From the NCBI RefSeq assembly GCF_036227605.1, contig NZ_CP109487.1, positions 6,695,501 through 6,759,500 on the forward strand: a stretch of 64,000 nt of DNA. The letters run 5' to 3'. The stretch comes from Streptomyces sp. NBC_01439 (GTDB lineage: Bacteria; Actinomycetota; Actinomycetes; Streptomycetales; Streptomycetaceae). How positions within the stretch are numbered: position 1 is the first letter of the stretch; each line of letters opens with the position of its first letter. A model generated the notes under the pieces. That model had not been told where the DNA came from. It saw only the letters and a list, made by a program, of their open reading frames with translations, and did not search any database. Shown here piece after piece: positions 25,454-34,197 of the stretch. Position numbers and translations under genes: made by a program.

Positions 25454-26266
25454 CTAGCCCCGTACCCCGCAAAGGTGCAGCAGTGCCGCCACACCCCGGT
25501 AGGGGTCGCTCCGACCGGCCCGGTCCTCGGCGGCGAGCAGCTGCTCCAGCTCCTCGTCGGGCGGCAGGACCTCGCCCGCCTCGGTGCCGTCGGTGAAGAC
25601 GCGGACGCCGTACCAGGACTGCAGCGGCGCACCGATCCCCGACAGGGTCGCCGTCAGTCCGGCCAGCCGGTCCGCGCGGACCTCGAGCCCCAGCCGGTTC
25701 GTGTAGTCGGTGCAGTCGAACGCGGCCAGCGCGCCCTTCCAGTCGCCGCCCAGTCCCGGCCGCATGGCGAGCGCGTCGCCGTTGCGCACGAGCAGGGACA
25801 GCAGTCCGCCCGGGGCCAGCATCCGGGCCAGCCCGGCCAGCATGGCGTCCGGTTCGGGCACGTACATCAGCACCCCGTGGCACAGCACCACGTCGAAACT
25901 GCCCGGCAGGAAGTGGGCGCCGGTCTCGCGCCCGTCCCCCTCGAGCAGGGTGACCCGGTCGCGGATCCCCTCGGGCTCCGCGGCCAGCGCCTCACGGGCG
26001 ACGGCCAGCATCCCGGGGTCCTGTTCCAGGCCCGTCACCTTGTGCCCGGCGCGGGCCAGCCGCAGTGCCTGCGTGCCCTGGCCCATGCCGACGTCGAGCA
26101 CGCGCAGCCGCTGCCCGACCGGGAAGCGCTGCGCGATCTGCTCGTCCACCTGTCGGCCCACGAGCTCCTGACGGACCGCGTTGCGCAGTCCGCCCAGGCC
26201 CTCGAGCCACAGGCGTGCCCCCTCGGCGAAGCCTTCCCCCGACGCGCCGGGCGTCCCTCCGGTCAG
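25454..26266 (-). CDS. SAM-dependent methyltransferase (class I, CmoM/SmtA-like)
   Basis: About 270 residues with the class I methyltransferase core: motif I VLDVGMGQGTQALRLA, post-I acidic loop VTGLEQDP, and motif IV FDVVLCHGVLMYVPEPDAMLAG. The C-terminus (GIGAPLQSWYGVRVFTD) resembles the CmoM/SmtA tRNA-modification branch, but the substrate cannot be set from sequence. The start is unclear: no ATG or GTG is at the expected place. CTG 26266, overlapping the stop of the upstream DUF3043 gene, would give translational coupling and 270 residues. Confidence 0.82.
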   Translation of the reverse strand: MTGGTPGASGEGFAEGARLWLEGLGGLRNAVRQELVGRQVDEQIAQRFPVGQRLRVLDVGMGQGTQALRLARAGHKVTGLEQDPGMLAVAREALAAEPEGIRDRVTLLEGDGRETGAHFLPGSFDVVLCHGVLMYVPEPDAMLAGLARMLAPGGLLSLLVRNGDALAMRPGLGGDWKGALAAFDCTDYTNRLGLEVRADRLAGLTATLSGIGAPLQSWYGVRVFTDGTEAGEVLPPDEELEQLLAAEDRAGRSDPYRGVAALLHLCGVRG

Positions 26267-26871
26267 GGCCGTTCCCCGCGCTTGACCTGAGGCTTCGGGA
26301 GACGGAGCCGGCGCATCTGGAGGGTGCGCATGAGGCCGTAGGCGATGGCGCCGCGGCGGGGCTCGTCCGGGAAGCGCGTGGCCAGGGCCTTGCGGAGGCG
26401 GAACACCAGGCCGATGGAGTCGAGCAGGATCAGGACGATCACGACGAGCCACAGCGTCAGCGCGATGCTCTGGACCGAGGTCTGCCGCACCATGCTCAGC
26501 ACCAGGATGACCACCGCCAGGGGCAGGAACATCTCGGCGACCGAGTAGCGGGAGTCCACGTAGTCGCGGACGAACCGGCGGACGGGGCCCTTGTCACGGG
26601 TGGGCAGGTAACGCTCGTCGCCGTTGGCCAGCGCCTCGCGCTGCTTGGCCATCTCGGTGCGGCGACGCTCGCGGGCTCGCTTGGCATCCTCCTTGCGGTT
26701 GCCGGTCGAGGCCACCACGGCCTTGCGCTGCGACTGGGCCACAGCACGCTTCGGCGTAGGGCGGCCCTTCGGGGCCTGCGGGTCACGGGGCTGCGAGAGG
26801 TCGGCGCTCACCTTGTCGGTGGCGGCGGCCTTCTCTTCCTTGGAGGAGCGGCTACCAAACACAAAACCCAA
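26263..26871 (-). CDS. DUF3043 membrane protein
   Basis: About 202 residues: a charged, Lys/Arg-rich N-terminal half (residues 10-100, probably disordered or coiled), then two hydrophobic segments around 115-160 (MFLPLAVVILVLSMV; TLWLVVIVLILLDSIGLVF), and a basic C-terminus. The layout and the segment YLPTRDKGPVRRFVRDYVDSR match the actinobacterial DUF3043 family of unknown function. The start is TTG 26871 or GTG 26862. It diverges from pspA, sharing a 263-base intergenic region. Confidence 0.87.
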   Translation of the reverse strand: MGFVFGSRSSKEEKAAATDKVSADLSQPRDPQAPKGRPTPKRAVAQSQRKAVVASTGNRKEDAKRARERRRTEMAKQREALANGDERYLPTRDKGPVRRFVRDYVDSRYSVAEMFLPLAVVILVLSMVRQTSVQSIALTLWLVVIVLILLDSIGLVFRLRKALATRFPDEPRRGAIAYGLMRTLQMRRLRLPKPQVKRGERP

Positions 26872-27134
26872 GCCTACGTGGTTGCGGGCACGGGCCCCAC
26901 CCCGCTGGGGAACGATCCGGCAACGGCGGGCGTCCTTCCTCTTGCACGGTCCGTGCGGTGGGCCCGTTCTCCTGGGATCACCTACTCCTTACGCCTGATG
27001 GGGCGGGGGCGTAGTCCTCCTGGAGGAGGAGCGCATCCGTACTCGAACAGTGCGGTAATGGAGGCAGGGCCCGTACTGTGGGTTCTGTCGGTGATCTGGA
27101 GCACAGTCCGTCTAGAAGGGGGCGCGCGAAGCCC

Positions 27135-27929
27135 ATGAGCGGTGTCATGAAGCGTATGGGGATGATCTTCCGCGCGAAGGCGAACAAGGCCCTTGACCGG
27201 GCCGAGGACCCGCGCGAAACCCTCGACTACTCGTACCAGAAGCAGCTGGAGCTGCTGCAGAAGGTGCGCCGCGGGGTCGCGGACGTGGCGACCTCCCGCA
27301 AGCGCCTGGAACTTCAGCTGAACCAGCTCCAGGGGCAGTCCGCCAAGCTGGAGGACCAGGGCCGCAAGGCCCTCGCCCTGGGCCGCGAGGACCTGGCCCG
27401 CGAGGCCCTGTCCCGGCGCGCCTCGCTCCAGCAGCAGGTCAGCGACCTGGAGGTGCAGCACCAGACCCTGCAGGGCGAGGAGGAGAAGCTGACGCTGGCC
27501 GCCCAGCGGCTCCAGGCCAAGGTGGACGCCTTCCGCACGAAGAAGGAGACCATCAAGGCCACCTACACGGCGGCCCAGGCGCAGACCCGGATCGCGGAGT
27601 CCTTCTCCGGCATCTCCGAGGAGATGAGCGACGTCGGCCTGGCCATCCAGCGGGCCGAGGACAAGACCGCCCAGCTGCAGGCCCGCGCCGGTGCGATCGA
27701 CGAGCTGCTGGCCTCCGGCGCGCTCGACGACCAGAGCGGCCTCGGCTCCAAGGACGACATCCAGGCCGAGCTGGACCGCCTCTCGGGCGGTACGGACGTG
27801 GAGCTGGAGCTCCAGCGCATGAAGGCCGAGCTGGCGGGCGGCCCGTCCGCCCAGCAGCAGGCCATCGAGGGCGGCGCGCAGGGCAACGGCCAGCAGCCGC
27901 AGGCTCCGCACCGGTTCGACAAGCAGTAG
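27135..27929 (+). CDS. pspA: Phage shock protein A (PspA/IM30 family)
   Basis: A 264-residue, almost wholly helical protein. The N-terminus (MKRMGMIFRAKANKALDRAEDPRETLDYSYQKQLELLQKVRRGVADVATSRK, split here only for reading) is the family's amphipathic membrane-binding and first coiled-coil region; long coiled coils follow to about residue 220. PspA/Vipp1 proteins form rods on stressed inner membranes and limit proton leakage. The start at ATG 27135 was chosen over in-frame upstream codons because it begins the conserved N-terminus. It is followed 13 bases later by its usual small partner gene. No sigma-54 site is seen, in line with Gram-positive regulation. Confidence 0.93.
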   Translation: MSGVMKRMGMIFRAKANKALDRAEDPRETLDYSYQKQLELLQKVRRGVADVATSRKRLELQLNQLQGQSAKLEDQGRKALALGREDLAREALSRRASLQQQVSDLEVQHQTLQGEEEKLTLAAQRLQAKVDAFRTKKETIKATYTAAQAQTRIAESFSGISEEMSDVGLAIQRAEDKTAQLQARAGAIDELLASGALDDQSGLGSKDDIQAELDRLSGGTDVELELQRMKAELAGGPSAQQQAIEGGAQGNGQQPQAPHRFDKQ

Positions 27930-27942
27930 GACGGGGCCCGTC

Positions 27943-28221
27943 ATGATCGTCCGCATCATGGGGGAAGGTCAGGTGGAAGTGGCCGACAGCCACTTCCCCG
28001 AGCTGAACGAGCTCGACGACGAACTGCTCGCGGAGCTGGAGGGCGGTGACGAGGAGGGCTTCCGGCGGACCCTGGGCGCACTGCTCGACGCCGTACGGCG
28101 ACTCGGCACACCGCTCCCGGACGATGCGCTGGAGCCGTCCGAGCTGATCCTCCCCGGTGACGAAGCCGCCCTGGACGAGGTCAGGGAGATGCTCAGCGAC
28201 GACGGACTGATCCCGGGCTGA
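27943..28221 (+). CDS. PspA-associated protein (PspAA-like)
   Basis: A 92-residue acidic protein (MIVRIMGEGQVEVADSHFPELNELDDELL...) directly after pspA. The N-terminal beta-strand segment and position match the PspAA family found beside actinobacterial pspA, thought to act with PspA at the membrane. It begins 13 bases after pspA and is certainly cotranscribed; a strong hairpin at 28251-28288 follows. Confidence 0.88.
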   Translation: MIVRIMGEGQVEVADSHFPELNELDDELLAELEGGDEEGFRRTLGALLDAVRRLGTPLPDDALEPSELILPGDEAALDEVREMLSDDGLIPG

Positions 28222-28250
28222 GCCCGGGCCGGGTACACCGACGCCATGGC

Positions 28251-28288
28251 GGCGGGCTCTCCCCCTTTCGAAGGGGGGAGAGCCCGCC
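28251..28288. terminator. Perfect hairpin, bidirectional terminator
   Basis: GGCGGGCTCTCCCCC (from 28251) pairs with GGGGGAGAGCCCGCC (to 28288) around TTTCGAAG. It lies between the convergent pspAA and 28296-29117 genes. Confidence 0.88.
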
Positions 28289-28295
28289 GTCGTCG

Positions 28296-29117
28296 TCAGT
28301 GTGGGGGCGGCTTCTCCAGGGAGACCGCCTGGTCCGGATCGGAGTCCGGGCCGTGTCCCAGGCCGCGGTCCGGGCCGTGGTCCGGGTCCGGGGTCCCGCC
28401 GATGAAGTTCTCGAACCTGCGGCGCGGCCCCGCCCAGCGCCGGTCGTGGTGGAAGGCGCGCAGCCCGGCCTTGGCCCGGGCGCGCGGCCGGTTCGCGTAG
28501 AACCTCTTCGCGTACGGGGATCCGGGCCGGGCCAGCCGGATCGCGCCCACGAGCGCCACGAGGGGCACGACCAGGCCGAAGAGCGCGGTGCGCGCCTTGC
28601 CCTTCCACAGGGCGAGCAGGGAGAGGCAGAAGTTGGTGGCCCCGTTCATGACCACCAGGCCGCGGCTCTGGCGCTCCTCGGTCGACAGGTCGTTCACCCC
28701 GAAGGGCACGAAACCGCCGATGACCAGGGCCACGACGGCGGCCGTGATGACCACGAGCTCCACGCTCTTGCGGCCCTGCTCGCTCCAGTAGACGTCGTCG
28801 AGGTGCAGGATCAGCGCGAACTCGTCCAGGACCAGGCCCGCACCCAGCCCGAAGATCACGGCCGAGACGTACGCGCCGAAGCCGTACCGGCCGCTGCCGA
28901 CCGCGCCGAAGCCGCCGATGATCACGAGGATCACGCCCGGCACCACGTGGTGGATGTGCAGACCTCCCGGGGTGACGTTCCCGAAGGGCCCCCGGCCGGC
29001 CCGGATCATCCGGGTGATTACACGGGTGACCAGGAACGACATCACGAAGGAGAGCAGGGCGAGCAGGAGCGGCAGCTTCCCCGGTTCGACGATATTCCGA
29101 TACCACCAGTGACCCAT
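28296..29117 (-). CDS. Conserved integral membrane protein, unknown function
   Basis: A 273-residue protein with six or seven hydrophobic segments (about 15-205) and a basic, disordered C-terminal tail. GGLHIHHVVPGVIL at about residue 52 is a conserved His cluster near a membrane boundary and LVLDEFALILHLDDVYW places acidic and His residues in the next one, suggesting metal or lipid handling. No family name is known to me. It diverges from cobS, with a small palindrome (29147-29157) between them. Confidence 0.82.
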   Translation of the reverse strand: MGHWWYRNIVEPGKLPLLLALLSFVMSFLVTRVITRMIRAGRGPFGNVTPGGLHIHHVVPGVILVIIGGFGAVGSGRYGFGAYVSAVIFGLGAGLVLDEFALILHLDDVYWSEQGRKSVELVVITAAVVALVIGGFVPFGVNDLSTEERQSRGLVVMNGATNFCLSLLALWKGKARTALFGLVVPLVALVGAIRLARPGSPYAKRFYANRPRARAKAGLRAFHHDRRWAGPRRRFENFIGGTPDPDHGPDRGLGHGPDSDPDQAVSLEKPPPH

Positions 29118-29146
29118 CCCACTGACTCCCTATTTGGCATGTAATG

Positions 29147-29157
29147 GGTAATTTACC
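29147..29157. promoter_or_regulatory. AT-rich 11-bp palindrome between 28296-29117 gene and cobS
   Basis: GGTAA-T-TTACC lies in the short divergent gap. It is an AT-rich patch in a GC-rich genome and is likely part of a promoter or operator. No cobalamin riboswitch features are seen in front of cobS. Confidence 0.35.
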
Positions 29158-29187
29158 GCTCGCGTGGAGCGGGTACCGTTCCCGCCG

Positions 29188-30009
29188 ATGACAGATTCGT
29201 ACGACGGCCCGCCCCCGATGCCGCCCCCGGAACGCGCCTCGTTCCGCGACGGCCTCCGTTTCGCGTTCGGCACGCTCACCGTGCTGCCCGCCCGCATCAC
29301 CCGCTGGGACCGTCCCGCCGCCCGTACCGGAATGGCCTGCGCCCCGCTCGCTGGGCTGGTCGTGGGCGTGCTCGCGGCCCTGCCCGGAGCGCTCCTGCTG
29401 CTGCTCGGCGGGGGACCGCTGCTCGCCGCGGCCGTCACCGTCGCCGTACCGGCCGCACTGACCCGGGGACTGCACCTCGACGGCCTCGCCGACACGGCCG
29501 ACGGCCTCGGCAGCGCCAAACCCGCCGACGAGGCCCTGCGGATCATGAAGCAGTCCGACATCGGCCCCTTCGGCGTCGTGGCCCTGGTGTTCGTGCTGCT
29601 CCTGCAGGTCGCCGCGCTGTCCGACATCTACGCCGACAGCTGGATCCGCGGCGCCCTCGCCGCCGTGGTCGCCGCCGTTGCGGCCCGCGTCGCCATGACC
29701 CTGGCCTGCCGGGAAGGGGTCCCGGCGGCCCGCCCCGGAGGGCTCGGGGCAGCCGTCGCCGGGGTGGTCCCGCGCCGCGCCGCCGTCCTGATCGCCGTGC
29801 TCACCGTCGCCCTGGCCGCGGCAGCCGCACTCCCGCTGGGCCTGACCGCCGTCGGCCGGAGCGCGGCGGCGGTCCTGGCCGCCCTGCTCGCCGCGCAGCT
29901 GCTGCTCCGCCGCTGCGTACGCCGCTTCGACGGGGTCACCGGTGACGTCTTCGGCGCCCTCGCGGAGGTCGCGGCGACCACCGCCCTGATCGTCCTCGCC
30001 CTGGGCTGA
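29188..30009 (+). CDS. cobS: Adenosylcobinamide-GDP ribazoletransferase (cobalamin synthase)
   Basis: A 273-residue polytopic enzyme that joins adenosylcobinamide-GDP with alpha-ribazole in the last steps of cobalamin synthesis. The signature LTRGLHLDGLADTADGLG with its Asp-rich metal site is at about residues 92-110, followed by RIMKQSDIGPFG and several membrane segments. ATG 29188 gives the usual N-terminus; GTG 29164 would add eight residues and neither has a clear ribosome-binding site. It supplies the enzyme that acts after CobU and CobT, encoded 4-6 kb away on the other strand. Confidence 0.92.
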   Translation: MTDSYDGPPPMPPPERASFRDGLRFAFGTLTVLPARITRWDRPAARTGMACAPLAGLVVGVLAALPGALLLLLGGGPLLAAAVTVAVPAALTRGLHLDGLADTADGLGSAKPADEALRIMKQSDIGPFGVVALVFVLLLQVAALSDIYADSWIRGALAAVVAAVAARVAMTLACREGVPAARPGGLGAAVAGVVPRRAAVLIAVLTVALAAAAALPLGLTAVGRSAAAVLAALLAAQLLLRRCVRRFDGVTGDVFGALAEVAATTALIVLALG

Positions 30010-30025
30010 GCCCGGCCGGGCGGGC

Positions 30026-30055
30026 CCGCGTACCCTCACCCCGCGTACCCTCACC
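30026..30055 (+). repeat. 15-bp tandem duplication upstream of the response regulator
   Basis: CCGCGTACCCTCACC is present twice in tandem, ending three bases before the GTG start of the response regulator gene. It replaces a recognisable ribosome-binding site, so the gene is either poorly translated or leaderless. Confidence 0.6.
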
Positions 30056-30057
30056 CC

Positions 30058-30786
30058 GTGGACCAACATGCGACGGACCTGCCCTCCGCCGCGCCCGTCA
30101 GGGTGCTGCTCGCCGACGACCAGGCGCTGCTGCGCAGCGCCTTCAAGGTGCTCGTCGACTCCGAGCCCGACATGGAGGTCGTCGGGGAGGCCTCCGACGG
30201 GGCACAGGCCTTTGAACTCGCCCGCCGGATGCGTCCCGACGTCGTCCTCATGGACATCCGGATGCCCGGCACCGACGGGCTCGCCGCCACCCGCATGATC
30301 AGCGCGGACCCGGAACTCGCCGCCGTGCGCGTGGTGATGCTCACGACCTTCGAGGTCGACGAGTACGTGGTCTCGGCCCTGCGGGCCGGCGCCTCCGGCT
30401 TCCTCGGCAAGGGGGCCGAACCCGAGGAGCTGCTCAACGCGATCCGCGTCGCCGCGGCCGGCGAGGCGCTGCTCTCCCCGGCCGCCACCAAAGGGCTCAT
30501 CGCCACCTTCCTCGCCCAGGGCGGCGGCGCCGATCCGGCAGCCGCCGGGGCCTCGGCCGGGGCGCACGCGCAGCGGCTCGCCGCGCTGACCGTCCGGGAG
30601 CGCGAGGTCCTCGTACACGTCGCGGCCGGACTGTCGAACGACGGGATCGCCGGGCGGTTGGAGGTCAGCCCGCTGACCGTCAAGACCCACGTGAACCGGG
30701 CCATGGCGAAGCTCGGCGCCCGCGACCGGGCCCAATTGGTGGTCATTGCCTACGAATCGGGACTGGTCCGCCCGCGCGCGGAGTAG
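30058..30786 (+). CDS. NarL/LuxR-family response regulator
   Basis: A 242-residue two-component regulator. The receiver domain (residues about 14-130) has the acidic pair DD, phosphoacceptor Asp in DVVLMDIRMPG, Thr in MLTTF and Lys in FLGKG. The C-terminal LuxR helix-turn-helix is LTVREREVLVHVAAGLSNDGIAGRLEVSPLTVKTHVNRAM, read in parts. No kinase gene is adjacent; the nearest NarL-type kinase is 10 kb away (18753-20015). The start is a GTG right after a tandem repeat with no clear Shine-Dalgarno sequence. Confidence 0.92.
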   Translation: MDQHATDLPSAAPVRVLLADDQALLRSAFKVLVDSEPDMEVVGEASDGAQAFELARRMRPDVVLMDIRMPGTDGLAATRMISADPELAAVRVVMLTTFEVDEYVVSALRAGASGFLGKGAEPEELLNAIRVAAAGEALLSPAATKGLIATFLAQGGGADPAAAGASAGAHAQRLAALTVREREVLVHVAAGLSNDGIAGRLEVSPLTVKTHVNRAMAKLGARDRAQLVVIAYESGLVRPRAE

Positions 30787-30922
30787 TGCCGCTCCGTACG
30801 ACGTACTCCAGACGCGGTATGCCGCACATAAGGACGGCACCTGCGAGCGACGAAACGTGGCACCCCGGTGCGACAGGGTAGGAGTGCCCTCGCGTTCGTC
30901 ACTGCAGAGAGATCTCATACCC

Positions 30923-33900
30923 ATGACCTGGCTGTCCCGCTTCAGCCTGGCCCAAAGGGCCCTGGTCGGCCTCGTGTCGATCGTCGCGCTCCTCTTCGGC
31001 GCCATAGCCATCCCGCAGCTCAAGCAGCAGCTGCTGCCCTCCATCGAATTGCCGATGGTGTCCGTGCTCGCGCCGTACCAGGGCGCCTCGCCCGACGTGG
31101 TCGAGAAGCAGGTCGTCGAACCGATCGAGGCCATGCTCAAGGGTGTCGACGGCATCACCGGCATCACCTCCACCGCCAGCGAGGGCAACGCCCTCATCAT
31201 GGCCACCTTCGACTACGGCGACAGCGGCACCAAGCAGCTCGTCGCGGACGTCCAGCAGGCCGTGAACCGGGCCCGTGTCCGGCTGCCCGCCGAGGTGGAC
31301 CCGCAGGTCGTCGCCGGTTCCACCGACGACATCCCGACCGTCATCCTGGCCGTCACCGCCGACAAGGACCAGCAGGCGCTCGCCGACCAGCTGGAACGAT
31401 CCGTCGTCCCCGTCCTGTCGGACATCGAGGGCGTCGGCCAGGTCACCGTCGACGGCGTCCAGGACCTCCAGGTCACCGTCACCCCCGACAACGCCAAGCT
31501 CGCGGCGGCCGGCCTCGACGGCGCCTCCCTCGCCCAGGGCCTCCAAGCGGGCGGCGCCGCCGTTCCCGCCGGCTCCTTCGACGAGGCCGGCAAGAACCGC
31601 ACCGTCCGCGTGGGCAACGGCTTCACTTCCCTCGCCCAGGTCGAGGACCTGCGGCTGACCCCCGGCCCGGGCAAGCCGGCCGTCCGCCTCGCCGACGTCG
31701 CCACCGTCAAGCAGGAGCCGGCCAAGGCCGTCTCCATCACCCGCACCAACGGCAAGCCCAGCCTCGCCCTCGTCCTGACCATGGACAAGGACGGCAGCGC
31801 GGTCGCCATCTCCGACGCGGTCAAGGACAAGCTGCCCGAGCTGCGCACCGCGCTCGGTGCCGGCGCCGACCTGACCGTCGTCAGCGACCAGGGCCCGGCC
31901 GTCGCCAAGTCCATCTCCAGCCTCACCACCGAAGGCATGCTCGGCCTGCTCTTCGCGGTGATCGTGATCCTGGTCTTCCTGGCCTCGCTGCGCTCGACGC
32001 TGGTCACGGCGGTCTCCATCCCGCTGTCCGTCGTCCTCGCGCTCATCGTGCTGTGGACCCAGGACCTGTCGCTGAACATGCTGACCCTGGGCGCCCTCAC
32101 CATCGCCATCGGCCGCGTGGTCGACGACTCGATCGTGGTCCTGGAGAACATCAAGCGCCACCTCGGTTACGGCGAGGAGCGCGAGGCCGCGATCATCACC
32201 GCGGTCAAGGAGGTCGCCGGGGCGGTCACCTCCTCCACCCTCACCACCGTCGCCGTCTTCCTGCCGATCGGCCTCACCAGCGGCATGATCGGCGAGCTCT
32301 TCGGCTCCTTCTCGCTCACCGTCACCGCGGCCCTGCTGGCCTCGCTGCTCGTGTCGCTGACGGTCGTACCGGTGCTCTCGTACTGGTTCCTGAGCGCGCC
32401 CAAGGGCGTCGAGCCCGGGAACGCCGAGAGCGCGGCCAAGGCGCGCCGCGAAGCCGAGGAGAAGGAGGCGCGCAGCCGCCTCCAGCTCTTCTACGTCCGC
32501 GTGCTGGGCTTCGCCACCCGGCGCCGGGTGACCAGTGTGGCCATCGCGGTGGTCGTCCTGATCGCCACCTTCGGGATGACCCCGCTGCTGAAGACCAACT
32601 TCTTCGACCAGGGCGAGCAGGAGGTCCTGACGGTCAAGCAGGAGCTCGCCCCCGGCACCTCGCTGGCCGCCTCCGACGAGGCGAGCCGCAAGATCGAGCA
32701 GGTGCTCGCCTCGGTCGACGGGGTCAAGAGCTACCAGGTCACCGTCGGCTCCTCCGGCTTCCTCGCGGCCTTCGGCGGCGGTACGGGCTCCAACCAGGCC
32801 TCGTACCAGGTCAGCCTGAAGGACTCCGACAAGGCGGACGCCGTCAAGAAGGGCATCGAGGGCAAGCTGGCCGCTCTCGACGGCATCGGCGAGACCCGCA
32901 TCGTGGCGGGCGACGGCTTCGGCAACCAGAACCTCAGCGTGGTCGTCAAGGCCGGTGACGGCAAGGTCCTCGCCGAGGCCGCCGAGCAGGTCCGCGCCGA
33001 GGTCGCGAAGCTCAAGAACGTCGCCGACGTGCAGAGCGACCTGTCCCAGTCCGTGCCCCGCATCTCCGTGACCGCCACCCCCAAGGCGGCCGAGGCCGGC
33101 CTGGACCAGGCCGCGCTCGGCGCGATCGTCGCGCAGGCCGTCCGGGGCAACCCGGCGGGCAAGGCCGTACTCGACGACACCGAGCGGGACATCGTCATCA
33201 GGTCCGCGCAGCCGGCCACCACCCTGGCCGAACTGCAGGCGCTCCCCGTCGGCCCGGTCAAGCTCGGCGACATCGCCGAGGTCAAGGAAGTCCCCGGCCC
33301 GGTCGCGATGACCCGGATCGACGGCGCCCGCGCCGCCACCGTCACCGCACGGCCGCTCGGCGACAACACCGGCGCGGTCAGCACCGAACTGCAGACCAAG
33401 CTCAAGGCCCTGGACCTGCCGGAGGGCGCCACCGCATCCATCGGCGGTGTCTCCGAGGACCAGGACGAGGCCTTCGGCTCGCTGGGCCTGGCCATGCTCG
33501 CGGCCATCGCGATCGTGTTCATGCTGCTGGTCGCGACCTTCCGGTCGCTGGTCCAGCCGCTGATCCTGCTGGTCTCCATCCCGTTCGCGGCGACCGGCGC
33601 GCTCGGCCTGCTCATCGCCACCGGCACCCCGATGGGCGTCCCGGCCATGATCGGCATGCTGATGCTCATCGGCATCGTCGTGACCAACGCGATCGTCCTG
33701 ATCGACCTGGTCAACCAGTACCGCGCGCAGGGCCTGGGCGTCGTGGAAGCGGTCATCGAGGGCGGCCGGCACCGGCTGCGCCCGATCCTGATGACGGCCC
33801 TGGCGACGATCTTCGCGCTGCTCCCGATGGCGCTGGGCGTCACCGGCGAGGGCGGCTTCATCTCGCAGCCGCTCGCGGTCGTGGTGATCGGCGGCCTGGT

Positions 33901-34072
33901 CAGCTCCACCCTGCTGACGCTGCTGCTCGTGCCGACCCTCTACACGATGGTCGAGCTCCGCAAGGAGCGCCGCCGCGCCAAGCGCGCGGCGAAGCGCGGG
34001 GCCAAGCTGAGGGTGATCTCCCCCAGCGGGTCCAGCGAGTCCAGCGAGGAAGAGACCCCGGCCAACGCCTGA
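30923..34072 (+). CDS. RND-family efflux transporter (AcrB-like permease)
   Basis: A 1049-residue RND permease with the duplicated layout: TM1 (residues 10-30), a large extracellular porter loop, six TMs, a second porter loop and the final six TMs. The proton-relay pair is Asp401-Asp402 (GRVVDDSIVVLEN). The porter domain motifs (ELPMVSVLAPYQGASPDVVEKQV) are of the HAE1/AcrB type rather than MmpL, although Gram-positive bacteria have no outer membrane for a tripartite pump, so the substrate is uncertain. ATG 30923 was chosen because it starts TM1 directly. Two hairpins (34080-34106, 34128-34165) follow the stop. Confidence 0.92.
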   Translation: MTWLSRFSLAQRALVGLVSIVALLFGAIAIPQLKQQLLPSIELPMVSVLAPYQGASPDVVEKQVVEPIEAMLKGVDGITGITSTASEGNALIMATFDYGDSGTKQLVADVQQAVNRARVRLPAEVDPQVVAGSTDDIPTVILAVTADKDQQALADQLERSVVPVLSDIEGVGQVTVDGVQDLQVTVTPDNAKLAAAGLDGASLAQGLQAGGAAVPAGSFDEAGKNRTVRVGNGFTSLAQVEDLRLTPGPGKPAVRLADVATVKQEPAKAVSITRTNGKPSLALVLTMDKDGSAVAISDAVKDKLPELRTALGAGADLTVVSDQGPAVAKSISSLTTEGMLGLLFAVIVILVFLASLRSTLVTAVSIPLSVVLALIVLWTQDLSLNMLTLGALTIAIGRVVDDSIVVLENIKRHLGYGEEREAAIITAVKEVAGAVTSSTLTTVAVFLPIGLTSGMIGELFGSFSLTVTAALLASLLVSLTVVPVLSYWFLSAPKGVEPGNAESAAKARREAEEKEARSRLQLFYVRVLGFATRRRVTSVAIAVVVLIATFGMTPLLKTNFFDQGEQEVLTVKQELAPGTSLAASDEASRKIEQVLASVDGVKSYQVTVGSSGFLAAFGGGTGSNQASYQVSLKDSDKADAVKKGIEGKLAALDGIGETRIVAGDGFGNQNLSVVVKAGDGKVLAEAAEQVRAEVAKLKNVADVQSDLSQSVPRISVTATPKAAEAGLDQAALGAIVAQAVRGNPAGKAVLDDTERDIVIRSAQPATTLAELQALPVGPVKLGDIAEVKEVPGPVAMTRIDGARAATVTARPLGDNTGAVSTELQTKLKALDLPEGATASIGGVSEDQDEAFGSLGLAMLAAIAIVFMLLVATFRSLVQPLILLVSIPFAATGALGLLIATGTPMGVPAMIGMLMLIGIVVTNAIVLIDLVNQYRAQGLGVVEAVIEGGRHRLRPILMTALATIFALLPMALGVTGEGGFISQPLAVVVIGGLVSSTLLTLLLVPTLYTMVELRKERRRAKRAAKRGAKLRVISPSGSSESSEEETPANA

Positions 34073-34079
34073 CCGGGTG

Positions 34080-34165
34080 GGGCGGGCCGAGCCACTCGGC
34101 CCGCCCGACCGGCCGACCGGCCGAACGCCGAAGGGGCGGCTCCCGTACGGGAGCCGCCCCTTCGG
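34080..34165. terminator. Two consecutive hairpins between the RND gene and nadA
   Basis: GGGCGGGCCGAG/CTCGGCCCGCCC forms the first hairpin (34080-34106). The second, 34129-34164, pairs CGAAGGGGCGGCTCCC with GGGAGCCGCCCCTTCG around GTAC. The genes converge here, so the pair probably stops both. Confidence 0.88.
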
Positions 34166-34197
34166 GCGTCTGCGGGCCGGAGCCGCACCGGTCGCCC

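Noticed and set aside
23741..29187. Cobalamin riboswitch for cobU, cobT or cobS
   Set aside because: No B12-box-like sequence found in the short leaders.
27553..31206. 1217-codon minus-strand open frame covering pspAA, cobS and the response regulator
   Set aside because: Lies over four well-supported genes and gives an unnatural repetitive protein; shadow of high GC content.
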